From SYAN01 sp964406345 (GTDB lineage Bacteria; Actinomycetota; Actinomycetes; Nanopelagicales; Nanopelagicaceae), in contig CAYORK010000013.1 of assembly GCA_964406345.1 (NCBI GenBank), forward strand, positions 1 through 31,626: a stretch of DNA of 31,626 nt, read 5' to 3'. The notes beneath the pieces were generated by a model that was not told the origin of the DNA, searched no databases, and saw only the letters and a list, made by a program, of their open reading frames with translations. How positions within the stretch are numbered: position 1 is the stretch's first letter; every line of letters starts with the position of its first letter. A program made the translations under genes and the position numbers. Below are positions 23,262 to 31,626 of the stretch, piece by piece.

Positions 23262-24442
23262 GCCGACTCTTCCTGATTCCTCGACTTCGATCTCGACCTT
23301 CGTACTCTCCTGACGCTCTGCACGATCGCAGCGAGAAGGAGGATGAGACCTGATCCCGTCGTGATCCACGTGGTGAGGGGACTTATGACAGCTAAGGTCA
23401 AAGGAAGCCGCACCTCTCTACCGATCCTTTCCCCACCTTTCACGCGCATCGTGATGATGAGATCGGATTGGCCGGAAGAGAGCACTTCGACAGGGATCTC
23501 GATCTGCATCTTCGACTCTGCACCGATACTGATCGGATCTACCGCACCCACCAAGACTCTGGTGTTGCTGGTGCGAATACGAAGCTTCACCTCCATCTCG
23601 TTGGTGAAGTCATTGATCAATGTGACAGGCACCCGCTCTCGTTTCGAGGTGAGGGTGTAACGCCCTGATGTGATTCGAATCGAGTTTCGATGCTTATTGA
23701 CTGCCGCACGGAGTTCGCGCGCGAATTCGAATGCTCGCTCCCTTTCGAACCCTGAGTTGGTCATCACGGGATTGAGTAAGCGGAGCTCGCGGGTTTGTGG
23801 ATTGTCGGCGTAGCGATTGATCGTTCGGATCTCACGGCGGTTCTGGGTGAATCTCTCACTGAGGAATGCAGGGATCTTCTCGCCTGCACGGAGCGTAGGT
23901 GTAAGTGAGCTGACGCTACGAGAGAGCAATTCAGCCAGTCTCTGTCGAGAGAGATCATGGTGAACACGAAGCTCCGATGGCGCAGAACGAGAGAGAAACT
24001 CAAGGTCGGGATTGCCATAATTGATCGCAGCGATCAGATCACCATTGGTCAAGGCATCTAGGAGCGCCAACCAAGAGATCGCGATCTGACTCGGTTCGAC
24101 CTCAATCACTTCATCAGAGCCTTCTTCTGTCGATGCGAGTAGGAAACCATCCGCAAGATCCCTCACCTCTTCGACCAACATCGGATCGATGAAGAGGATC
24201 CTCTTGTTTGTCGGCAGCGTGCGAGCGCGCTCCAACAATGCGCCTAATGTGCCTGTTGGAAGGAGACGATCTTCCAAGGTTCGGTCATAGAAGATGCCGG
24301 AGAGATCGCGATTCCTGGTGTCGGCGAGAGCGAAGATCTCCTCGCCACTGAGAGTGCTCTCGGCTTGAGAAGGTGAGATCGGTGTCGCGAAGAAGAGAAG
24401 TAAGAGTGTGACGAATAGAGAAATAGAGCGATAACACTTCAT
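23258..24442 (-). CDS. DUF6049-like secreted/membrane-anchored protein of unknown function
   Basis: 394 residues with an N-terminal signal peptide (SISLFVTLLLLFFATPISPSQA). A large extracytoplasmic region and a C-terminal membrane helix (WITTGSGLILLLAAIVQSV) follow, ending in a short basic tail. The part near the C-terminus (RVPVTLINDFTNEMEVKLRI through IEIPVEVLSSGQSDLIITMRV) reads like an immunoglobulin-type beta domain. Location between a Nudix gene and murJ matches the conserved actinobacterial gene represented by Rv3909 in M. tuberculosis. That homologue is much longer, so this is a shortened form. Coupling to murJ suggests a cell-wall role, but none is proven. The family call rests on position and architecture. 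Confidence 0.75.
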   Translation of the reverse strand: MKCYRSISLFVTLLLLFFATPISPSQAESTLSGEEIFALADTRNRDLSGIFYDRTLEDRLLPTGTLGALLERARTLPTNKRILFIDPMLVEEVRDLADGFLLASTEEGSDEVIEVEPSQIAISWLALLDALTNGDLIAAINYGNPDLEFLSRSAPSELRVHHDLSRQRLAELLSRSVSSLTPTLRAGEKIPAFLSERFTQNRREIRTINRYADNPQTRELRLLNPVMTNSGFERERAFEFARELRAAVNKHRNSIRITSGRYTLTSKRERVPVTLINDFTNEMEVKLRIRTSNTRVLVGAVDPISIGAESKMQIEIPVEVLSSGQSDLIITMRVKGGERIGREVRLPLTLAVISPLTTWITTGSGLILLLAAIVQSVRRVRRSRSKSRNQEESA

Positions 24443-25026
24443 GGTTTGAGCTCGCCGGATCGAGCGATCAATTTCTTCTCATCGGGATAGGCGAGTCGAT
24501 CCACGACCTCATCGAGAGGTACCCATGCGACATCATCGACTTCACTCACTTGTGGTGTGAGTGAACCACTCACCTCACGGAAGAGGAAGTGATGGACTGT
24601 CTTGTGGATCCGCTTTCCACTCGCCATGAACCAGAAGTCGATGACTCCGAGTGAACGTGAGATCTCACTCGTAATGCCAGTCTCTTCTGCCACTTCTCGG
24701 ATAGCAGCTATCTCGGGCGTCTCGCCTTCTTCGATATGGCCTTTCGGCAATGACCAGATCAACCTGGTCTGATCCTTCAGGTCTCGCCGCGCGATCAAGA
24801 GACCTTTCGTCCCACTCGAATCAACGACCAAACCACCTGCGCTCACCTCGTCGACTCGTTTGGCATAACGAGTTCGTGGATGCTCCCGCCTCGGTCGAGA
24901 TTTTCGGGATTGTTCTTTCACTGTCGCTTGAGTTGATGAGGTGGAAGCGGACGGTTTGCGTCGCGGGCGTCTTCGCCTGCTCTTCTTCGGTCTTTCCTCG
25001 CCGCCCGCACCAGGTGCCGGGGTCAT
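24439..25026 (-). CDS. Nudix hydrolase with basic N-terminal extension
   Basis: Hydrolyses nucleoside diphosphate-X compounds; the substrate is unknown. 195 residues. Residues 1-55 are a Lys/Arg/Ser-rich, low-complexity extension (KKSRRRRPRRKPS), likely disordered and perhaps RNA-binding. The fold then begins at VSAGGLVVDSSG. The complete Nudix box runs from Gly96 to Ile118, with R110 E111 and E114 E115 present. Context equals M. tuberculosis mutT4 (Rv3908), divergent from the CCA enzyme and upstream of DUF6049-murJ, with which it overlaps by 4 bases. It is first gene of the leftward run; the 66-bp gap to the CCA gene must carry both promoters. Confidence 0.9.
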   Translation of the reverse strand: MTPAPGAGGEERPKKSRRRRPRRKPSASTSSTQATVKEQSRKSRPRREHPRTRYAKRVDEVSAGGLVVDSSGTKGLLIARRDLKDQTRLIWSLPKGHIEEGETPEIAAIREVAEETGITSEISRSLGVIDFWFMASGKRIHKTVHHFLFREVSGSLTPQVSEVDDVAWVPLDEVVDRLAYPDEKKLIARSGELKP

Positions 25027-25092
25027 ACTGCGAAGGCTATCGGGAGTAGTTGATGGAATTAGGTAACAAAGAAGTGGGGCGAGGTTCGGAAA

Positions 25093-26586
25093 GTGGCGCT
25101 AGAGATAGCCTTAGCCGTGATGGATCCGATTTCACTCGCTGGTGCCGAGATCGCGAGAGGAACGCTCCGCGAGAAGGCGCCACTAGCGCTTGAGATCGCC
25201 GAGGTCTTCAAGGAAGCGGGTAAGCGGCTCGCTCTCGTAGGTGGTCCGGTCCGCGACGCGATCCTGGGTCGCCTTGGCAATGACCTCGACTTCACCACGG
25301 ACGCTCATCCTGATGAGACTCGAAGGATCCTCACCAGCAAGGAACTCTCCAAGCGAATCGAACACGTCTGGGATACCGGAGCGAGGTTCGGAACTATCTC
25401 CGCAAAAGGTTCCAATGCAGGTGAAGAGAGCCTCATTGAGATCACCACATACCGTGCTGAGAGTTATAGCGAGGATTCGAGGAAGCCATCGGTCAGTTAC
25501 GGCAACAGTATTGAAGAAGATCTCTCCCGCCGTGACTTCACGATCAACTCCATGGCTTTGGAACTCACCACTAAAGAGATGGAATTCATCGATCCTTTCC
25601 AGGGCGTCGTTGATCTCGCAAGGCGTGTGATTCGCACTCCTCAGAGTCCAGAACTCTCTTTCTCCGACGATCCATTACGGATGCTTCGCGCAATCAGGTT
25701 CTCAGCACAACTGGACTTCGAGATCTCACCGGAGGTCATGGTCGCACTGATCTCGATGAAGGAACGTCTCAAGATCATCTCAGCAGAGAGGATCCATGAC
25801 GAGTTCGTGAAGATCATGATGTCCGATCGACCTCGAAAAGGGATCGTCGCCCTCGTCGAGAGTGGTCTGGCGGAGATTTTCATTCCCGAGATCCCACTCT
25901 TACAACTTGAGGTCGATGAACATCATCACCATAAGGATGTCTATCAACACTCGCTAACCGTGCTCGAGCAAGCGATCGCTCTGGAGCATCGCTTGGGTGG
26001 GAAGAATCTGACCATTCGCCTCGCTGCACTCTTGCACGACATCGGAAAACCCCGAACCCGGAGATTGATCGAGGGCGGAGGCGTCTCCTTCCATCATCAC
26101 GAGGTGGTTGGTGCGAAGATGGCACGAGAGCGGATGAGAGCTCTTCGCTTCGAAAACGATGTGATCAAGGATGTTTCGCAATTGGTCTTCCTCCATCTTC
26201 GTTTCCATGGATACGGCACGGGTGAGTGGAGCGACTCCGCCGTCAGACGTTACGTCCGCGATGCAGAGCATCTCTTAGAACACCTTCATGTCCTTACGCG
26301 GGCCGATTGCACGACCAGAAATCAAAGGAAAGCGGAAGCCCTGGCGCGAAGCTATGACTCTCTTGAGGCGCGGATCGCAAAGTTGGCCGAAGAAGAGGAG
26401 TTGGCGAGTATTCGCCCCGATCTCGACGGCAACGAGATCATGGAGATCTTGGATGTAAAGCCAGGACGAGTGATCGGCAAAGCCTACGAATTCCTCTTGG
26501 AGTTGCGCCTAGAGCATGGACCACTTGGCAAAGAGCGAGCCAAGGAAGAACTCCTTACTTGGTGGCGGGGGCAGAGAAACGTCTAG
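25093..26586 (+). CDS. cca: CCA tRNA nucleotidyltransferase / poly(A) polymerase family with HD domain
   Basis: Adds or repairs the 3' CCA of tRNAs. 497 residues: the class II head with GGPVRDAILGR (from residue 50) and the metal-binding pair in NDLDF (Asp64, Asp66). RRDFTINSMAL and the RNA-binding neck (DPLRMLRAIRFSAQLDF) follow. A C-terminal HD phosphohydrolase domain has HHHHKDVYQHS and LLHDIGKP. The start is GTG at 25093; ATG at 25120 is an alternative. Both tRNAs in this window lack encoded CCA, so the enzyme is needed. The mycobacterial counterpart is pcnA (Rv3907c). The 3' end overlaps the opposing MFS gene by 32 bases. Confidence 0.95.
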   Translation: MALEIALAVMDPISLAGAEIARGTLREKAPLALEIAEVFKEAGKRLALVGGPVRDAILGRLGNDLDFTTDAHPDETRRILTSKELSKRIEHVWDTGARFGTISAKGSNAGEESLIEITTYRAESYSEDSRKPSVSYGNSIEEDLSRRDFTINSMALELTTKEMEFIDPFQGVVDLARRVIRTPQSPELSFSDDPLRMLRAIRFSAQLDFEISPEVMVALISMKERLKIISAERIHDEFVKIMMSDRPRKGIVALVESGLAEIFIPEIPLLQLEVDEHHHHKDVYQHSLTVLEQAIALEHRLGGKNLTIRLAALLHDIGKPRTRRLIEGGGVSFHHHEVVGAKMARERMRALRFENDVIKDVSQLVFLHLRFHGYGTGEWSDSAVRRYVRDAEHLLEHLHVLTRADCTTRNQRKAEALARSYDSLEARIAKLAEEEELASIRPDLDGNEIMEILDVKPGRVIGKAYEFLLELRLEHGPLGKERAKEELLTWWRGQRNV

Positions 26587-27865
26587 TTCGTAGCACGGTG
26601 ATCGCAAAGACGATGTACGTGATCGCAATGAGTGCAGGAACGAATGCACTCTCGCCAGAATCCGGAAGCAAGAGCGCTGCGATGATCGCACCCGAGACGA
26701 TCGCGAAGTTGACGATGACGTCGTATACAGCGAAGACGCGGCCACGGAACTCATCGACGATTCGCGACTGCACCAGGGCATCGTTGGTCACCTTCACACC
26801 CTGACCACAGGCACTGGTGAGGAATCCGGTAGCAAGGAGTGCGAATTCACTCTGATCAAAGGCGAGGAAAAGTGGCGCGATTGCGCTTGCGAGGAGCATC
26901 CATCTGATCCATCTATGTCGGCCAAATCTAGCGACACCAAAGGGTGCGACGATCGCCCCGAGTCCGATCCCGATCCCCGCGATCACCGCAGAGAGTGCGA
27001 ATCCTTGTAATCCGGCATCAGGATCATCACTGGGATTGAAGGTGTTTCGTTGCAGCAAGAGCGCCATCATCGTCAATGCGGTAAGTCCACCGCGATGAAT
27101 CGCGGTTGCGAGGATGCCAAAGAGTGGATCCCTCTCTTCCCGAAGTCGGTTGAATCCATCTCGCATCTCGATGACCCCTTGGGCCAGAGTCGCCTTCTTC
27201 ATCTCATGAGCACGCGGACCTAGTTGATCACGTTTGAGCCGCAGCGCAAGGAGTCCTGCTACAAGGAACAAACCACTTGCAGTCGTGATGATGATCGAGT
27301 CAGCATGATTGGCGTCGAGACCTGAAAGCATTCCTCGTAGACCGATTCCGATCCCACCACCTAAGACGACGAAGATCGTTCCACCAGTCACAGCTGTTGC
27401 ATTCGTGGCGACCAACTTCTCACGAGATATAAGGAGCGGAAGCGATGCCGAGAGCCCTGCGAGGAGGAGGCGATTGATACCGAACGCTATGAGGATCAAG
27501 ACGGTTAGCCCGACCCCAGTCGCTCCCGCTGCTATCGATGTCGCTGCGATCGCAACCACGATTGCACGAGCGAGATTCGAGAGGAAGAGGATCCGTTGTC
27601 GTGAGAAACGATCAAGGATCGTTCCGACGAATGGACCGACGAAGGAGTAAGGAAGCAAGACCACAGCAAAGGCGATCGCGGCAGAGAAGGCATCAGGCTG
27701 TCGCTCTGGTGAGAAGAGGATGAAGGAGGCGAGTCCAGACTGGAAGATGCCATCAGATAGCTGGCCAGTCCATCGCAAAGCCAGCAATCTCCCTATCGGC
27801 GAGGTGAAGTGGCTACGCATCCGGGAAGTGAATCCTCGCGATCTTTGATCGGAATCAGAATTCAC
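26555..27865 (-). CDS. Major facilitator superfamily permease
   Basis: Predicted 12-helix inner-membrane transporter of 436 residues. The N-terminal half has LLPYSFVGPFVGTILDRFSRQRILF, the MFS motif A-like loop between helices 2 and 3 (GTILDRFSRQR). The C-terminal half repeats helix-rich segments. A central polar loop (about residues 205-240) separates the halves. It resembles the MFS_3/enterobactin-exporter-like group; the substrate cannot be inferred. Its last 32 bases overlap the 3' end of the CCA gene on the other strand, and it diverges from the DUF5318 gene with only 41 bases between starts. Confidence 0.88.
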   Translation of the reverse strand: MNSDSDQRSRGFTSRMRSHFTSPIGRLLALRWTGQLSDGIFQSGLASFILFSPERQPDAFSAAIAFAVVLLPYSFVGPFVGTILDRFSRQRILFLSNLARAIVVAIAATSIAAGATGVGLTVLILIAFGINRLLLAGLSASLPLLISREKLVATNATAVTGGTIFVVLGGGIGIGLRGMLSGLDANHADSIIITTASGLFLVAGLLALRLKRDQLGPRAHEMKKATLAQGVIEMRDGFNRLREERDPLFGILATAIHRGGLTALTMMALLLQRNTFNPSDDPDAGLQGFALSAVIAGIGIGLGAIVAPFGVARFGRHRWIRWMLLASAIAPLFLAFDQSEFALLATGFLTSACGQGVKVTNDALVQSRIVDEFRGRVFAVYDVIVNFAIVSGAIIAALLLPDSGESAFVPALIAITYIVFAITVLRTRRFSAPATK

Positions 27866-27906
27866 TGAGAAAGACTATCCCTCGCTCCTCTCACTACGAT
27901 AAGCGA

Positions 27907-28326
27907 GTGTTCTGGTCGCAACGCGCTCGAGTCGATTACACCTTCCGCCGCCGCGCGACTCTTGCCGCACTATTCCAAGGATTGAGTAGTGCGATGGATG
28001 CATGTGACGCTGATCCTTACCTAAGGCGAGCGGCGAAATTCCACGGCGAGAAGACCGATCGACCTTGCCCCGTCTGTAAATCACGGAAGATGGTCGAACT
28101 TCGCTACACCTTCGGAGATCAACTCGGACAGTACTCAGGTCGATTGAAGAGCCTCGAGGAGTTGCGCGAGATGCAATCCGAGTTCGGAGAGTTCCGGGTG
28201 TACGAGGTCGAAGTCTGCAATGACTGTGGATGGAACCACCTCACTGCCTCCTTCCTCCTTGGCGATGGAGTCAATCGACGACCACCACGCAAAGTCCGAA
28301 CGATCGAAGATGAGAAGGTCGGATGA
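27907..28326 (+). CDS. DUF5318 family protein, putative zinc-binding
   Basis: 139 residues starting at GTG ((M)FWSQRARVDYTFRRRATLAALF). Two CxxC pairs, Cys54/Cys57 (PCPVC) and Cys104/Cys107 (VCNDCGW), make a likely zinc ribbon. No membrane segment is seen. The gene is conserved in actinobacteria directly upstream of a class A penicillin-binding protein (Rv0049 before ponA1 in M. tuberculosis). The same order is seen here with an ATGA overlap to the PBP gene, suggesting a shared role, though no function is known. Confidence 0.85.
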   Translation: MFWSQRARVDYTFRRRATLAALFQGLSSAMDACDADPYLRRAAKFHGEKTDRPCPVCKSRKMVELRYTFGDQLGQYSGRLKSLEELREMQSEFGEFRVYEVEVCNDCGWNHLTASFLLGDGVNRRPPRKVRTIEDEKVG

Positions 28327-30284
28327 TCTCGAAACGAATGCAACGAATCGCCTTGCGTCTGACCATCCTTCTCTCTGGTTTCGGTTTCGTAGCAGGTGTG
28401 ACCGTCTTTGGAATCGCATACTTCACCGTCGATATCCCAGACCCCAATGACTACGTCAACAGTCAGGCGACGATCATCCAATACGCCGATGGAAGCGAGA
28501 TCGGCCGCTTAGGTGCGCAGAATCGCACTGTGATCCCGTTGGCGAAGATCCCGGTCAAACTGCGAGAGGCAGTCCTTGCCGCAGAGGATCGAAACTTCTA
28601 CAGCCAGCTCGCCTTCAATCCGATTGCGATCGCGCGTGCTGCCATCAACAACGTCCTTGGCGGTCAGACCCAAGGCGGATCGACGATCACACAGCAATAT
28701 GCCAAGACCGCCTTTCTCACCTCAGAGCGCACCATCACGAGAAAATTGAAGGAGCTTGTGATCGCGATCAAACTCGAGAATCAACTCTCCAAGGACGAGA
28801 TTCTGGAGAACTACCTCAACACCATCTATTTTGGCCGCGGTGCCTACGGTGTTGAGACCGGCGCTCAGGTCTATTTTGGTCACGGCGTCGATTCACTTTC
28901 GGTAGCAGAGTCAGCGATCCTCGCTTCCATCCTGCGCTCACCCGGTCTCTACGATCCTTACTTCCAAGATGGCAACGGGGAGAGACTCTCAGCGAGATAT
29001 CGATATGTGATCGATGGGATGGTCGAAGCTGGTTGGCTTGGGAAATCACGCGGTGAGAAGTTGAAAGAGCAAGAACCCCCAGTCAATCCTCGCCTCTCAT
29101 CAGGTCGTCTCGCTGGCCCTCGCGGCTATCTCATCTCATGGGTGCAACGAGAACTCAATGAACTTGGTTTCACTGATGAGCAGCTGATGATCGGCGGACT
29201 TGTCATTCGCACCACTTTGGAACGACAAGCACAAGAGGCAGCACAGATCGCAGTCCAAGAGGCTGGACCTCAGAATCCACCTGAGGATCTTCACATCGGA
29301 TTGCTCTCGATTCGCCCTGGCACTGGCGAGATCGTGGCGATGTATGGCGGCCGGGATTACTTGGAGCGCCAACTCAACGATGCGACACAAGGCATCACAC
29401 AAGCAGGATCTACCTTCAAGGTCTTTGCGCTCGCCGCTGCCTTGGAGCAAGGGATCCCACTGACGTCGATCTGGAACGGTGATTCACCGCAATTCTTCGA
29501 TGATCTTGGAAAGCCATATCGCGTCGGCAACTACGACAATGAGGATTACGGCCAGGTCTCACTCCTGCGCGCTACTGCAAGCTCCGTCAACACCGTCTAT
29601 GTCCCACTTGGCATTGCCGCAGGTCTTGAGAATGTAGTCAACGCCGCCCGCCGAGCTGGAATCCCGGATTCTGTTGCGATGTTGCCGACTCCATCACTTG
29701 TTCTCGGTGTATCGAGCCCCCGTGTCATTGATGTCGCAGCTGCATACGCGACCTTTGCTGCTGAGGGTGTCTATGCCAAACCCTTCATCATCAACGAAGT
29801 ACTCGGCCCTAATCGCGGCATCCTCTATCAAGGAAAGATCGAGGCAGAAGAGGTCTTCTCCTCCGATGTGATGAGAGATCTCAATTACGCCCTTCGCCAA
29901 GTCGTCTTGGCAGGAACTGCAACCTCAGCCTTACGTGGCCTCGGCAGACAAGCAGCGGGAAAGACTGGAACATCGAACGAGAACACGAGTGCTTGGTTCA
30001 CCGGTTACACACCGGAGCTTGCGACCTCAATCGCCTTCTTCCGTGATGATGCCCTCACCACATTGAGGGGAATCGGTGGGATCAATTCTGTGACCGGAGG
30101 AACTTTCCCGGCGCGGATCTGGAATGCGTACACGAAGCGAGCACTTGAAGGTTCACCCAAACTCAAGTTCCGCCCCCCAGTGAATGTGAATGGGACAGAA
30201 CCAGTCGACATGCGTGGCGTCGTAATGACATACACAAGGGAGAGCGCCACCGCATTGATGCCACCGAAGCCTCCTGCTCAATAG
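28323..30284 (+). CDS. ponA: Bifunctional class A penicillin-binding protein (transglycosylase/transpeptidase)
   Basis: Polymerises glycan strands from lipid II and cross-links peptides outside the membrane. 653 residues: a short cytosolic N-terminus and one transmembrane helix (about residues 11-35). The GT51 domain has catalytic Glu88 (AAEDRNFY), GGSTITQQYAK and RKLKELVIAIKLE. The transpeptidase domain has the Ser363-x-x-Lys366 site (AGSTFK), SVN at 421-423, and KTG at 547-549. It lacks PASTA repeats and the long Pro-rich tail found in some mycobacterial homologues. MurJ in the same window supplies its substrate. Confidence 0.96.
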   Translation: MISKRMQRIALRLTILLSGFGFVAGVTVFGIAYFTVDIPDPNDYVNSQATIIQYADGSEIGRLGAQNRTVIPLAKIPVKLREAVLAAEDRNFYSQLAFNPIAIARAAINNVLGGQTQGGSTITQQYAKTAFLTSERTITRKLKELVIAIKLENQLSKDEILENYLNTIYFGRGAYGVETGAQVYFGHGVDSLSVAESAILASILRSPGLYDPYFQDGNGERLSARYRYVIDGMVEAGWLGKSRGEKLKEQEPPVNPRLSSGRLAGPRGYLISWVQRELNELGFTDEQLMIGGLVIRTTLERQAQEAAQIAVQEAGPQNPPEDLHIGLLSIRPGTGEIVAMYGGRDYLERQLNDATQGITQAGSTFKVFALAAALEQGIPLTSIWNGDSPQFFDDLGKPYRVGNYDNEDYGQVSLLRATASSVNTVYVPLGIAAGLENVVNAARRAGIPDSVAMLPTPSLVLGVSSPRVIDVAAAYATFAAEGVYAKPFIINEVLGPNRGILYQGKIEAEEVFSSDVMRDLNYALRQVVLAGTATSALRGLGRQAAGKTGTSNENTSAWFTGYTPELATSIAFFRDDALTTLRGIGGINSVTGGTFPARIWNAYTKRALEGSPKLKFRPPVNVNGTEPVDMRGVVMTYTRESATALMPPKPPAQ

Positions 30285-30299
30285 CTCTACTTGCTCTGC

Positions 30300-31520
30300 A
30301 TGATGAAGAGACGACTTCCGCCACTTCTTGTAACTGGGGTCATCGCCGGATCGCTGGCGGCACTCTCCTTCCTCAAGTCCCTCCACTGCAGAACGAATTT
30401 CTTCGCGAGCCCTGATTCCTATACCCACCTCTGTTATTCCGATATCCCTGCGCTCTTCGGTGCCCGCGGACTCGATCAAGGGGTGAATCCCTATGCCGAC
30501 CCTCTCAACTCCATGGAGTATCCGGTTGGCACCGGATACATCGCCGCAACGATCGCACGTTTTTCGGATGACTTCCTTACCTTCTTCGACCTCAATGCCG
30601 TGGCGATCGCACTCCTCTTCATCGCTACGGCGTTGGTCCTCTCTCGGATCACGCCACGACACTGGCCACTCTTCGTCTCTGCCCCCGCCCTGATTGCCTC
30701 GCTCTATATCAATTGGGACATCTGGGGTGTCTTTGCGATGGTCTTGGGCATCTACTACTTGAAGCGAGAACGCTTTGATCTCGCCGGGATTTGGTTAGGC
30801 ATCTCGATCGCGATCAAGTTCTTCCCCATCTTCTTCTTGCCGGCCTTCGCGATCTACTTCCTTCTGAAGTCTCGAAGCGATGCAGAGGAAGGAAAGAAGA
30901 GCGCCATCTCATTCTCTCTCCACCTCATCGCCACAGTCGTCGTCCTCAATCTCACAACTGCGATCACTCACTTCGAAGGGTGGTCGCGCTTCTTCACCTT
31001 CAACCAGGATCGAGGAGTCGATCTCGGTTCTATCTGGTACGCACTCTCCCTACTCTTCGGCATCAATCTGCCGTCACTCAATCTCACCATCGCATTGATC
31101 GCTGCACTCATTCTTCTGACGACCTACTCAAGGATTCGAGCACTTCTCACTCTCAAGTGGGATCCTTATGAGACATTCCTTCTCATTGCTTTCCTATCGC
31201 TCGCATTTCTCTTTACAGTCAATAAGGTCTACTCCCCGCAGTACATCATCTGGCTCACTCCACTCGCGGTGCTATTGCTGGCAACTAGGGATTCGAGCCA
31301 TCACAGCGAGCGAGCGTGGTTTTGGATCTGGCAGATCGGGGAGGCGATCTATCACCTCGGAATCTGGCAGTACTTGGCGGAGTATTCAGGCGGCCAAGGT
31401 CTCTCAGAGCCGCTTTATGCGCTCACCATCATCATCCGCATGGTCACACTCATTGGTTTTGCCCTGACGGTAGCCCGGGCTAGGCTTTCCCTCCCCTCAA
31501 AGGAACCAGTCAGAGACTGA
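30300..31520 (+). CDS. GT87-like (DUF2029) polyprenyl-phosphate-dependent membrane glycosyltransferase
   Basis: 406-residue polytopic membrane protein with about 9-11 hydrophobic segments. It has a periplasmic first loop containing SPDSYTHLCYSDIPALFG and NPYADPLNSMEYPVGTGYI, which carries the acidic residues typical of GT-C transferases. The features IAIKFFPIFFLPAF and NKVYSPQYIIWLTPL are characteristic of the actinobacterial GT87/DUF2029 mannosyltransferase group. The position after ponA equals Rv0051. Likely donor is a polyprenyl-phosphate sugar; the acceptor is unknown. Start uncertain: ATG at 30300 or 30303, or TTG at 30291; none has a clear Shine-Dalgarno. Confidence 0.82.
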   Translation: MMKRRLPPLLVTGVIAGSLAALSFLKSLHCRTNFFASPDSYTHLCYSDIPALFGARGLDQGVNPYADPLNSMEYPVGTGYIAATIARFSDDFLTFFDLNAVAIALLFIATALVLSRITPRHWPLFVSAPALIASLYINWDIWGVFAMVLGIYYLKRERFDLAGIWLGISIAIKFFPIFFLPAFAIYFLLKSRSDAEEGKKSAISFSLHLIATVVVLNLTTAITHFEGWSRFFTFNQDRGVDLGSIWYALSLLFGINLPSLNLTIALIAALILLTTYSRIRALLTLKWDPYETFLLIAFLSLAFLFTVNKVYSPQYIIWLTPLAVLLLATRDSSHHSERAWFWIWQIGEAIYHLGIWQYLAEYSGGQGLSEPLYALTIIIRMVTLIGFALTVARARLSLPSKEPVRD

Positions 31521-31626
31521 TCTTGGCCGGGGTACTCATCGTTCGGACCAATAGTCCAAACGTTGAGGAAAAGCGCTTGAACCCTCCTGTCGCGGAGAGC
31601 CCGTGACCGTTTAGTCCAGAGGAGGT
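31521..31626 (+). promoter_or_regulatory. Leader of the next gene (probably rpsF), with Shine-Dalgarno and complementary element
   Basis: No gene is seen in these 106 bases. The window ends on AGGAGG (31620-31625), a perfect Shine-Dalgarno, so a start codon should follow just outside. CCTCCT at 31583-31588 is its exact complement and could mask it in a hairpin with a 31-base loop. Gene order in actinobacteria (ponA, GT87, then rpsF nearby) suggests ribosomal protein S6, a gene with known autoregulatory leaders. This is inference. Confidence 0.45.

Noticed and set aside
23262..23369. 36-residue N-terminal extension of MurJ
   Set aside because: It lies inside the DUF6049 gene in another frame; MSDSLIRSS at 23261 is the family start with an ATGA overlap.
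1..31626. Mobile elements, CRISPR arrays, prophage or defence genes
   Set aside because: I found no transposase or integrase motifs, no short regularly spaced repeats, and no unexplained gene-length stretch; nearly all sequence is accounted for by core genes.

Overview
This window is the replication-origin region of an actinobacterial chromosome. The gene order dciA-recF-dnaN-dnaA on one side and rpmH-rnpA-yidD-yidC-jag-rsmG-parA-parB on the other is close to the mycobacterial/streptomycete oriC neighbourhood. So is the arm beyond it: a CwlM-like protein, trxA, trxB, murJ, a DUF6049 protein, a Nudix hydrolase and the CCA enzyme. Base composition looks balanced by eye (near 50% G+C). Spacing is very tight, with ATGA/GTGA/TTGA stop-start overlaps almost everywhere. 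I therefore favour a streamlined, probably free-living planktonic actinobacterium known from a draft or metagenome assembly. I cannot place it to order or genus from sequence alone.

Left arm (1-12262, all on the minus strand, reading away from the origin): dnaN, recF, dciA, gyrB, gyrA, tRNA-Ile(GAT), tRNA-Ala(TGC), a cyclophilin, a rhomboid protease, then dnaK-grpE-dnaJ (dnaJ runs off the left edge). A 100-N assembly gap sits inside dnaN, flanked by two identical 55-bp copies. Removing one copy plus the Ns restores an intact 375-residue DnaN.

Origin (12263-14326): two roughly 300-bp non-coding stretches flank dnaA. Both carry DnaA-box 9-mers (TTATCCACA and near matches). The outer stretch also carries candidate back-to-back promoters for dnaA (minus) and rpmH (plus).

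Right arm: a plus-strand run rpmH to parB (14327-19142), with two parS palindromes, one at the start of rsmG and one at the start of parA. It meets, tail to tail, a minus-strand run reading Nudix, DUF6049, murJ, trxB, trxA, cwlM-like (25026-19139). Beyond this lie a CCA-adding enzyme (plus), a convergent MFS transporter (minus), and the plus-strand set DUF5318, bifunctional penicillin-binding protein, GT87-like membrane glycosyltransferase. The window ends in a leader with a perfect Shine-Dalgarno, probably for rpsF.

Functionally the region combines replication initiation and topology, chromosome segregation (ParAB/parS), ribosome, RNase P and membrane-insertion functions, cell-wall synthesis and its control (MurJ, CwlM-like, PBP, GT87), thioredoxin redox control and the Hsp70 chaperones. 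I see no mobile element, CRISPR array, phage or defence system, and no clearly new multi-gene system. The observations of most interest are regulatory or architectural: the false assembly gap, a SigH/SigR-type promoter plus palindrome before dnaK, a DnaJ without zinc fingers, a cytosolic CwlM-like protein with a damaged zinc site, parS sites embedded in coding starts, and a possible Shine-Dalgarno-sequestering leader at the right edge.
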